Positions 1 to 7,153 of a stretch of DNA of 64,000 nt are shown piece after piece. The stretch spans positions 35,456-99,455 of the forward strand of contig JAHCBA010000026.1 in the NCBI GenBank assembly GCA_019634625.1, in the 5' to 3' direction. How positions within the stretch are numbered: position 1 is the first letter of the stretch; every line of letters starts with the position of its first letter. The position numbers and the translations under genes are program-made. The stretch comes from Verrucomicrobiia bacterium. GTDB taxonomy: Bacteria; Verrucomicrobiota; Verrucomicrobiia; Limisphaerales; CAIMTB01. The notes under the pieces were generated by a model. That model did no database searches, was not told the DNA's origin, and saw only the letters and a list, made by a program, of their open reading frames with translations.

Positions 1-229
1 TCCCCGTATTGCCTGATGTGGCTTCGATCACCGTGGTATCGGGGGTCAGGTGTCCGGAGCGTTCCGCCGCGTCGATCATCGCCAGGCCGATGCGATCCTT
101 GACACTTCCGAGGGGGTTCGAGAACTCCCCCTTGATCGCAACGGTAGCCTTGAGTGCGGAGGTCACTCGGTTGAGCCTAACCAAGGGCGTGCGGCCGATG
201 GTGGAGAGGATGTCGGATTGGATGGGCAT
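1..229 (-). CDS. cysK: Cysteine synthase (O-acetylserine sulfhydrylase), N-terminal part, cut by the window edge
   Basis: Translating the minus strand from the ATG at 229 gives 76 residues beginning [20 protein letters not shown]. They contain [11 protein letters not shown], whose Lys forms the Schiff base with pyridoxal phosphate, and then SGNTG, the loop that binds the cofactor phosphate. This is the canonical N-terminus of the PLP fold-type II cysteine synthases, which make cysteine from O-acetylserine and sulfide in the cytoplasm. The C-terminal three quarters lie outside the window, so cysK, cysM and cystathionine beta-synthase cannot be separated with certainty; the short start and motif spacing favour CysK. 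It lies 134 bp downstream of the DUF2292 gene on the same strand and may be the last gene of the long Exb/TPS operon. Confidence 0.93.
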   Translation of the reverse strand, partial: MPIQSDILSTIGRTPLVRLNRVTSALKATVAIKGEFSNPLGSVKDRIGLAMIDAAERSGHLTPDTTVIEATSGNTG

Positions 230-363
230 GAGAGGATTCGTGCTTGAGGTTGGGTCGAAGGCACCGGTCCGGTCGGTGCAGACATGGAAAGGATGCTGCG
301 TTCAGGGGAATGCCCGGGCGTACCCGCTCGGGCCAAGGTTCCTGGCGGGCGCCTCCTCGCGCA

Positions 364-609
364 TCAGGGCGCGGAGCCCCTGGCCTCGTCGCGGCCCGGT
401 GAGTGCGAAAACCGAATTCGTTCGTGTCGCTCGATCTGCACGATGCGGGAGTGATGCACCGTGATCTCCACCGATCCGAACTCCAACCCTTTCAGGGCAG
501 TCAGAACCGAGTCGGCAAGTTCCTGTGGCATCCCATGGCTCAGGCGGGTGGAAACGGGGTTGGGCATCGCCCCCGCCTTTGGGCGTTCGTTGTTCTCGGG
601 TGCACTCAT
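364..609 (-). CDS. YezD-like small protein (DUF2292)
   Basis: An 81-residue protein whose middle, ALKGLEFGSVEITVHHSRI followed by VQIERHERIRF, matches the DUF2292/YezD pattern (LkGLxyGSVeItvHdgrvvqIErxEkiR). The family has no established biochemical role; its genes are often found beside sulfate uptake genes, and the neighbours here (cysK below, sulfate-type binding proteins further upstream) fit that. The ATG at 609 is chosen because it leaves a short leader. A GTG at 687, directly after the stop of the upstream exbD, is in frame and would give 107 residues. No strong ribosome binding site separates the two choices. Confidence 0.78.
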   Translation of the reverse strand: MSAPENNERPKAGAMPNPVSTRLSHGMPQELADSVLTALKGLEFGSVEITVHHSRIVQIERHERIRFSHSPGRDEARGSAP

Positions 610-687
610 GGCATGGTCGGATAGTTCCAGGGGTTGGTTCTCGGATGGAATCGTTCGGGGTCCGCGGGACACAATCGTACCGGTCAC

Positions 688-1119
688 TCATCCGCTACCG
701 CCGTCGGTATCTACGGTGGCCAGCCCCACTCTCCTGATCTCCAGTTGCTGGAGCACATCAAGCACGTCGATCATGTGCTGGTAGTCCACTTCGTCCGCGC
801 CTTGGACCACGACGGCGGTGTCCGGATCGGTGGCTTTCAACCGTTCCAACCGCACCTTCAACAACGGCACGGTCAACAGTTCCTCGTTCAGGTAAGTCCG
901 CCCGTCCGCCTCCACCACGATTCGATTGATCTGCGGCGGGGGAGCGGTCGGATCCGCCGGCGGGATCGGCTGGCCGGAGGGCAGGGCCATCTCCAGATTG
1001 TTCATCATCTGCGGGGTGGTGATGATGAAAATGATGAGCAGCGAGAACACCAGGTCGAGCAGCGGCGTCACGTTCAGCTCGTTGAGCGAGTGGTGGGACT
1101 TGCGCGAAAACTTCTTCAT
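688..1119 (-). CDS. ExbD/TolR-type biopolymer transport protein (second copy)
   Basis: A 143-residue inner-membrane protein with a short basic N-terminus (MKKFSRKSHH), one transmembrane helix at about residues 17-38 that contains the conserved Asp (VTPLLDLVFSLLIIF), and a periplasmic domain. With ExbB it forms the proton channel that energises TonB. It starts inside the stop of tonB (ATGA overlap, 1116-1119), so translation is probably coupled. It is one of two different ExbD proteins in this operon; they flank tonB. The helix Asp is intact in both, so both could conduct protons. Confidence 0.9.
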   Translation of the reverse strand: MKKFSRKSHHSLNELNVTPLLDLVFSLLIIFIITTPQMMNNLEMALPSGQPIPPADPTAPPPQINRIVVEADGRTYLNEELLTVPLLKVRLERLKATDPDTAVVVQGADEVDYQHMIDVLDVLQQLEIRRVGLATVDTDGGSG

Positions 1120-1808
1120 GGCCGCGGCTCCTCGGTGACTTCCTGGACATCGAACCGCACGAGGACCCGCGCCGGGAAGTCTTCCGGGGGGGGCCGGTTG
1201 ACCGATGGCGTGGCCGCGATCGCGGCCCTCACACTCTCGTCCCAGCGGGCATGGCCGGACGACCTTTTCCACGACGGATCGGAGATCCGGCCCGTACGAT
1301 CGATGCCCACCTCGACCTCGGCGACAAAGGTGTTGTCCGCCACGTCCACCGGACGGTTCCACCGGGAGCGCAGGGCGTATTCGACGACGCCTTTGTACAG
1401 TTGCAGCGGGTCCGTGGAAACCTGCACCGCGCGGCCGCCCTCGAAGGCGAACGACGGAAGCTGCGCGGCCGGCGGTGCAACGGCCGGTGGTGCAGTGAGT
1501 GCGGCGGGCGGCGGTGTTTGGGCCGGCGGCGCCACGGCGGTCCGGACGTTGACTTCCGGCTCGGGTTCCGGCGGCAACTCGTCCAGGGGCACTTCGGGGG
1601 CGGGTTCCGGCCCGGGTTCGTCCGGTGGCTCCGGCTCCGACTCCTTGATCATCTGCACGGCGATCGTCTTGAGTTGGGTGCCGAGCAACCCCTCGCGCGC
1701 CGCGAAGTAAAACAAGCCCAGCAGGATCGCGCCGTGAAACACGAAGGAGATGAGCAGGTTGACCTTCGACGAGTTGCGGCGTTTCCGGGGTTTGGTTTGC
1801 GGCACCAT
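1116..1808 (-). CDS. TonB-family energy transducer
   Basis: A 230-residue protein with an N-terminal anchor helix (about residues 17-36, LLISFVFHGAILLGLFYFAA, including the Ser/His face typical of TonB). A Pro/Glu-rich periplasmic spacer follows (residues 57-110, EPEPPDEPGPEP and similar). The C-terminal domain carries VEYALRSRWNRPVDV and a RISDPSWKRSSG turn, typical of TonB/TolA C-terminal folds. It transmits the ExbB/ExbD proton motive force to an outer-membrane partner. It lies between two exbD genes and overlaps the downstream one by 4 nt. No TonB-dependent receptor is encoded in the window, so its partner is unknown; the porin and the TpsB of the same gene string are the only outer-membrane proteins nearby. 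Confidence 0.85.
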   Translation of the reverse strand: MVPQTKPRKRRNSSKVNLLISFVFHGAILLGLFYFAAREGLLGTQLKTIAVQMIKESEPEPPDEPGPEPAPEVPLDELPPEPEPEVNVRTAVAPPAQTPPPAALTAPPAVAPPAAQLPSFAFEGGRAVQVSTDPLQLYKGVVEYALRSRWNRPVDVADNTFVAEVEVGIDRTGRISDPSWKRSSGHARWDESVRAAIAATPSVNRPPPEDFPARVLVRFDVQEVTEEPRP

Positions 1809-1823
1809 GCGACGGATCCCCGT

Positions 1824-2231
1824 TCAGTTCAGCGGTTCGGTGGCCAGTTCCACCTTCACCACGTTGGCCTGCTGGCAGGCGTCCAGGACAGCGCGGATCT
1901 CCCGATACTTGGTCCGGCCGTCGCCGCGCACGATCACGTTCAAATCCGGATCGTCGATCCGCAACGCCACCAGTTGCTGAGGTAGCGAAGCCAGCTCCAC
2001 CTCCTGCCGGTTCAGGAAGATCCGCCCGCCCGCCTCGACGGTGATGAAGTTGGCCTTGGGCGGCGGATCCTTCGGTCGCTGGGAGGCGGCGGGCAGTGCG
2101 ACATCCAGGTCGTTCACCAGCGGTGTGGTGGTGACAATGAAAATCACCAGCAACACGAACGCCAGGTTCAACAGCGGCACGATGTTCAGTTCCGTCACCG
2201 CCACATGCGCTGTCCTCGAGCACTTCTTCAT
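1824..2231 (-). CDS. ExbD/TolR-type biopolymer transport protein (first copy)
   Basis: A 135-residue protein beginning MKKCSRTAHVAVTELNIVPL. It has one transmembrane segment (about 17-37) and a periplasmic domain (TVEAGGRIFLNRQEVELASL) typical of ExbD/TolR. The usual helix Asp appears as Asn (LLNLAFVLL) where the second ExbD has LLDLVF. This substitution of the proton-carrying residue suggests that this copy is structural, or that the pair works as a mixed ExbD with one active chain. It lies 17 bp after exbB and 15 bp before tonB. Confidence 0.88.
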   Translation of the reverse strand: MKKCSRTAHVAVTELNIVPLLNLAFVLLVIFIVTTTPLVNDLDVALPAASQRPKDPPPKANFITVEAGGRIFLNRQEVELASLPQQLVALRIDDPDLNVIVRGDGRTKYREIRAVLDACQQANVVKVELATEPLN

Positions 2232-2248
2232 GGGTTTGGTGAGTGCGG

Positions 2249-3052
2249 TCAGCCCGCGTGAGCCGCCAGCGCGTCGGACGGGGCATTCGCCGGTCCGGCC
2301 CGGCGGATGGCATCGACAATCTTCTCCTCGAGGTTGCGATTCTCCACGTAGGCGTGCTCGATCTGCACGGCGAACCGGCTGGCGAAGCTGTCCAGCTCCT
2401 GGGTGATCGCCCGCAATGAAGTGACCATGTAGTTGTAGGCAAACATCGCGGGAATGGCCACCAGCAGACCGACCACGGTGGTGAGGAGCGCACCCGCCAC
2501 GCCGGGAGCCATCGCGGTCAGGCTGGCGGCGTTGGCGATGGCGACCCCCGCGAAGGTGTCCATCACACCCCAGACCGTACCCAACAGACCGATGAACGGC
2601 CCGCCCGCCACCGCCGTGGACAGCACAATCATCCCCTTCTCGAGCGCCAACCCCTCCGAGCCGGCGGCTTCTTCCAGAGTTACCTTGACGGCCTCGAAGG
2701 AGCCGGTGCTGATCCGGGTTTGTCCCTTGATGTCCCGACCGTTGTTGGTGAGTTGATAGTCCAGTTCGTCCGCCCCGCGGATATAGAGCTGGTAGATCGG
2801 CGCCCCTTCGAATTCCTCACCTCTGCGGCGGATGTCGAGCGGATCGCGGGTCGTTTCGTAGGCAGCCAGGAATCGCTTGGCCCACTTCCGGGCGATCACT
2901 AACTGCCGCAACTTGGTGATGATCACGGTCCAACTGAAAAGCGACAACAAGATGAGTGCAAGAATGGTCAGCTTGCCTTCAAGGGTCGCTTTCTCGAAGG
3001 CGAACTGCAACGCACCGGACGCGAGCAAGGGGGCGAAGGATAGTGAAGTCAT
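2249..3052 (-). CDS. exbB: ExbB/TolQ/MotA-family proton channel protein
   Basis: A 267-residue protein with an N-terminal helix (about 27-45), a cytoplasmic loop, and two further helices around FIGLLGTVWGVMDTF and GALLTTVVGLLVAIPAMFAYNY. The GLLGTVxGxxxxF signature and the Thr-rich third helix are diagnostic of the ExbB/TolQ family. It forms the inner-membrane channel with ExbD. It starts 12 bp after the stop of the large exoprotein gene tpsA and heads the cassette exbB-exbD-tonB-exbD. The very short gap places it in the same transcript as the two-partner secretion genes. Confidence 0.93.
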   Translation of the reverse strand: MTSLSFAPLLASGALQFAFEKATLEGKLTILALILLSLFSWTVIITKLRQLVIARKWAKRFLAAYETTRDPLDIRRRGEEFEGAPIYQLYIRGADELDYQLTNNGRDIKGQTRISTGSFEAVKVTLEEAAGSEGLALEKGMIVLSTAVAGGPFIGLLGTVWGVMDTFAGVAIANAASLTAMAPGVAGALLTTVVGLLVAIPAMFAYNYMVTSLRAITQELDSFASRFAVQIEHAYVENRNLEEKIVDAIRRAGPANAPSDALAAHAG

Positions 3053-3064
3053 GAGATGGGAATT

Positions 3065-6000
3065 TTAGGGGAGAATGACGGTCACCCGGCCTACCGTGCG
3101 GGTCAGGGTTGGTCTTGTTCCGGCGAACGACGGACGCTTCTCTTCCTCCTCGTCGTCGGCCCGGGCGGCGGCGTTGCGTGCCGAGTCGTCGCCCGCAAGG
3201 CTCTGGCTCGCGGCGGCCGCGGCTGTGCCCTGCCCGAATCCCACCTGCGAGGAGGAAACGTCGCCGCTGGCCGCGACATTCTGGGAGAGCAGCGCGGCAT
3301 CCACCGAGGTGCCGCTGGCACTGACACTCCCCACGCCGATGATGGTGCCCGAGACGCTGCCGCCCGCGCCGACGTTCACATCGCCCTGCGCGAGCGCGGT
3401 CACATTCACGTTTTGCTGGGCGCTCAAGTCGATGTTCTCCCGCGCGAACACCAGTCCCTGGATGTCGCCCGTGGCCTCCAGCTTCACGGTGCCGCCGATC
3501 ACCCCGGACCCGCTGGCGTTGATGCTGCCCTCGTGGATCACGTTTCCATCCGCATCCCGTGTTCCCGCCACCAGAGTCACCGTACCGGCAGAAGCGCCCA
3601 ACCCGTTGAGAGGGATCTGCACCACGCCGCCCGCGCTGGCAATGATGTCGCCGCGCGGCGTCTCCACCAGGATGTTGCCGACGTCGTTCACTGAGGCTGG
3701 GAAGCCCGGATCCTGGGACACGGGAAAACTGGTGGCTAAAATGCCGCTGCCGGGAATCGTCGGGGCGTAGGAACGGATGGCCCGCGTCTCGGGATCGACG
3801 AAGATCTTCTCGACGGTGGCCGCCCCGGTGCCACCGGTGCCGGCGTCGATGTTTCCTTCCAGCGAGCGCACCAGGACATTGCCGCCGTCATAGGCCGCGA
3901 TGCGGGAGCCGTTCACGTTGATGTTTCCCCGCGCGATCACCGTCACGTCGCTCGGGTCCACCGTGAAGATGCCTCGTGCCGCCGCGTCACTGACCGTGAA
4001 ATCACGGGAGCCGACATTGACCTCGCCTTCCGCCAGCACGGTGATGTCGCCCCCGTTCACCGACGAGATCTTGCTGGAGAACATGTCGAGGTCGCCCGCC
4101 AGCGTCACGTTGATGTCCGCACCGCGCGTGAACAGTTGGGCGAGGGCGGAATTCGCGCGCGGCCCCTGCGACACGATGCCGACCGTGGCGCCGAGATCGA
4201 GATTCTGCGCCCGGATGTCGAACGCGCCGCCTCCGCCCAGACGGTAGCCGGTGTCGGGATTGAGCGGCACATCCTGACTGGCAGCAAACAACTGATGAAG
4301 GACCGTCGCCGGAAGAAACGCCGCGCTCTGCGTGGCCGGCTCGCCGTCCGGCAGGATGACCGGGATGCCGTCGGCATCGAACACGCGCACGGTCAGGTTC
4401 AACAAGGCCTGCAACTGCGCGCCGGTCATGCGGCCCTGAAAAGTCAGCGCTTGAGTCGCGGTGTCGTAGAAGAAGCGGTTCTCCACCCCCGCTGCGCCAC
4501 CGGTCAGCGGCGGATAGACGAGGTCCAGCACCGGGTCGAACAAGGTAAAGTTCGGAGCCGCCTCGGAGAGGATGGTGGTGAACTCGTTTCGGTTGAGAAT
4601 GTCCCCTCCGACATGGATGAACGTCACGTCATCGGCGCGCAGGTTCTGCCCTTCGAACCGGCTGTTGACCATGTTGCCGCCGACCGTGATCTCCGCGCGC
4701 TTCGCCGATCCCAGCAGAATGCCCCGTACGTCTCCGGCGATCGCGAGCCGCACCGGTTCGCCGTTATTGAGATGGACGGGCGTTGCGGCATGGTCCGCGA
4801 TGCCGAAATCGCCGAAAGCACGATACTGAATGCGTTCGCTGTCCGACAAAACGAGTTGGGTAAGCCCGCTGGACTTGGTGCCGACGAGCGAGCCGCCGTC
4901 CGTGGTGACGATGTCGAGCCCGCCCAATGGCGAAGGGAACAACAGGACATCGTTGCCGAGCACCACGCCGCCCGCGCCGGCCAGGATCGTCAGGGTGCCC
5001 GGATAGATGGGAGGCATGCCCTGTGAGAAAGCGTCGTTGAACCTGGGCAGACCGGTACCGCGCAACTGGACCGAATTGCCGGCGCTCAGGTGAGCGTAGG
5101 CCCCTGGGGCGTAATCGAAACGATGCCGGTTGGGCGACGTGCTGGCACCGAGGTTGTTGTACAACCCGTTTGGATTGCGCACCTCCTGGAGAAGAAGGTC
5201 GCGTCCGGCGGTAACCGTCCATCCGCCATCGATCAGACTCAACGCCAGCAGGCGCGAGGCGATTCCGGCATCGCGCACGGCCGTGATTTCACCCGAGCCA
5301 TTCCGCACGACATAATGGCCGCTCACATCCCGGCCCGCCGAGATCGTTACATTACCCGGCTGGGCGCCGAAAGCACCGCTGCCGGCATTGGGCTGAGTAC
5401 CCCCCGCGGCCGGCAGGAAACTCATGACGTCCAGCCCGGCGACGAGCGAGAGATCGCCGCCGGCGGCCGTGCCGATGCCGCCCAGATTGGGGTGAACAGT
5501 GTAGCCGGTGGGCTGGAATTGAAAGCCGTTGGCCTTGGTGCCGGTGTTGATGCTGCCCGCCAGCGCCTCGACCGCGATCGATCCCCCTGCAGTGGTGCGG
5601 ACATGACCCGCCGCCACGGTGACGTTGTTGCCCGCGCGCAATTGAATGTCGCCGTCCCGGGTGTCGAGGAAGCCCGTGCCGGCAAAGACAATGTTCCCCG
5701 ATCCGGACGTCACCGCGCCTTGGCCCGCGGCAAAATTGCGGCCCGCCTCCAGGGTCACCGACCAGTTGTCGCCGGCCAGGATGCCCGCGCCATCGGCAAT
5801 GGAGATGTCGTTGCCCGCCTCCAGCTTGAGCCGGCTGCCGGACTCGCTCGAACCGGTGGAGACCGCCAGATCCCAGAACGTCCCGGCCGCGAGCGTGATG
5901 TTCCGCAACGCCTGCAAGGTGATCTGCGAAAACCCGAGGAACGACGAGTTCACGTCCAGGTTCAACGTGCCGTCGGCGGGAGGATCGCCCGCACCCACCG

Positions 6001-7153
6001 AGCCCGAACCGGCGCTGCCGCTGCCAGAGCTGCCGATCACGATATCCAACGGGTCGATCAGGAGTTGCCCACCCCGATGACCGGCGGCGGCGCGGGCATC
6101 GATTTCCGAACGGATCGCGTGCATGTGGGGCGCGGAAACCTCAATGAACCCACCGTCACCGCCCTGCCTTCCCCCTGTGACTCGAATCGTCGAACCGGCC
6201 GCATCGGCATACGAACCCTCCGACTTGATGACGATCCCGCCGCCGGAACCGTCACCCTCACCTCCGTGGGCGGAGAGCTTCGAAGTCTGGCCGAGCGCGA
6301 TGGCATCGCTGGCGAACAATTCGATGATGCCGTTGCGCTCGCGCACCGAATTCGCCTGAACCAACCCTTCCTGATTCACCACCCGTGCGTGCAACGCGAT
6401 GGTGCCCGCATCGGCGATCAGGCGTCCGGAGTTGTCCACCGAACCGGATGGCAGCGCCACCGCCGCGCTCAGGCCACGTCCGTCCGGACGCTCGCTCAAC
6501 AGCACTTCCTGACCGGCCAGCAAGCCGATGTTCCCGCCCGGAGCGGAGATCGTTCCGTGATTCTGAATCTGTTCTGCGATCAAGAAGGCCGGACCGCCGT
6601 TGCCGACATTCAACTGGCCATAATTGATGATGCTCGCGGATGGCGGGGCACCGTTGAACTGCCAGAAGAGGCCCGCGCCGGATTCGACCGGCGTGACCGG
6701 CGCCGTCGAAACCACCAGCCCCGCCGCGCTCACGAACGAGTCTGGTCCGAAGTGGAAGCCCGCCTGGTTCATCAGCACCACGGTGCCGTTGGCCTCGAGG
6801 CTGCCGTGAATCTGCGACGGGTTCCGATCGTGAATCCGGTTCCAGACCACCGATGATGCGGAGGGCTGGATGAATCGCGTCGTCTCGCCGGCGCCGATGT
6901 TGAACGACTGCCAGTTAATGACGGCGTTGTGAGACGCCGTGACGTTAAGCTGGGCTCCGTTGACCGAAACGTTCGCGGTGCCGCTCTGGACGCTCGGCCC
7001 GTTCGGATTGCCCAGCGCCGACCAGGGAGAGAACATCACTCCCGCCGCACCGAGACACAGCCAGCGCGCAGCCGGCGTGAGTCGCCCCGCACCAGCCAAC
7101 ATCCGGGCGCGGAACCGTTCGGGGAAAAGTCGCTTGAAGATTTTCCGCTTCAT
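3065..7153 (-). CDS. Filamentous haemagglutinin-type exoprotein (TpsA) of a two-partner secretion system
   Basis: A 1362-residue secreted protein. It has a long basic signal region (MKRKIFKRLFPERFRARM and on to about residue 48, ending SPWSALG), then a haemagglutination-activity/TPS domain (about 49-290). That domain contains the NRIHDRNPSQIHGSLEANG segment with the NPSQI motif used for recognition by TpsB. The remainder is a Gly/Ser/Asn-rich beta-helix (repeated GNNVTVAAG, AGRDL, GDI(N)V units), ending in an acidic stretch (ADDEEEEKR) and a short basic tail. The ATG at 7153 overlaps the tpsB stop by 1 nt (TGATG). Translation upstream of 7153 in the same frame is a tpsB shadow. The natural function is unknown; a surface adhesin or a ligand-capture protein is plausible, and the genomic setting suggests a link to sulfur nutrition. 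Confidence 0.92.
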   Translation of the reverse strand: MKRKIFKRLFPERFRARMLAGAGRLTPAARWLCLGAAGVMFSPWSALGNPNGPSVQSGTANVSVNGAQLNVTASHNAVINWQSFNIGAGETTRFIQPSASSVVWNRIHDRNPSQIHGSLEANGTVVLMNQAGFHFGPDSFVSAAGLVVSTAPVTPVESGAGLFWQFNGAPPSASIINYGQLNVGNGGPAFLIAEQIQNHGTISAPGGNIGLLAGQEVLLSERPDGRGLSAAVALPSGSVDNSGRLIADAGTIALHARVVNQEGLVQANSVRERNGIIELFASDAIALGQTSKLSAHGGEGDGSGGGIVIKSEGSYADAAGSTIRVTGGRQGGDGGFIEVSAPHMHAIRSEIDARAAAGHRGGQLLIDPLDIVIGSSGSGSAGSGSVGAGDPPADGTLNLDVNSSFLGFSQITLQALRNITLAAGTFWDLAVSTGSSESGSRLKLEAGNDISIADGAGILAGDNWSVTLEAGRNFAAGQGAVTSGSGNIVFAGTGFLDTRDGDIQLRAGNNVTVAAGHVRTTAGGSIAVEALAGSINTGTKANGFQFQPTGYTVHPNLGGIGTAAGGDLSLVAGLDVMSFLPAAGGTQPNAGSGAFGAQPGNVTISAGRDVSGHYVVRNGSGEITAVRDAGIASRLLALSLIDGGWTVTAGRDLLLQEVRNPNGLYNNLGASTSPNRHRFDYAPGAYAHLSAGNSVQLRGTGLPRFNDAFSQGMPPIYPGTLTILAGAGGVVLGNDVLLFPSPLGGLDIVTTDGGSLVGTKSSGLTQLVLSDSERIQYRAFGDFGIADHAATPVHLNNGEPVRLAIAGDVRGILLGSAKRAEITVGGNMVNSRFEGQNLRADDVTFIHVGGDILNRNEFTTILSEAAPNFTLFDPVLDLVYPPLTGGAAGVENRFFYDTATQALTFQGRMTGAQLQALLNLTVRVFDADGIPVILPDGEPATQSAAFLPATVLHQLFAASQDVPLNPDTGYRLGGGGAFDIRAQNLDLGATVGIVSQGPRANSALAQLFTRGADINVTLAGDLDMFSSKISSVNGGDITVLAEGEVNVGSRDFTVSDAAARGIFTVDPSDVTVIARGNINVNGSRIAAYDGGNVLVRSLEGNIDAGTGGTGAATVEKIFVDPETRAIRSYAPTIPGSGILATSFPVSQDPGFPASVNDVGNILVETPRGDIIASAGGVVQIPLNGLGASAGTVTLVAGTRDADGNVIHEGSINASGSGVIGGTVKLEATGDIQGLVFARENIDLSAQQNVNVTALAQGDVNVGAGGSVSGTIIGVGSVSASGTSVDAALLSQNVAASGDVSSSQVGFGQGTAAAAASQSLAGDDSARNAAARADDEEEEKRPSFAGTRPTLTRTVGRVTVILP

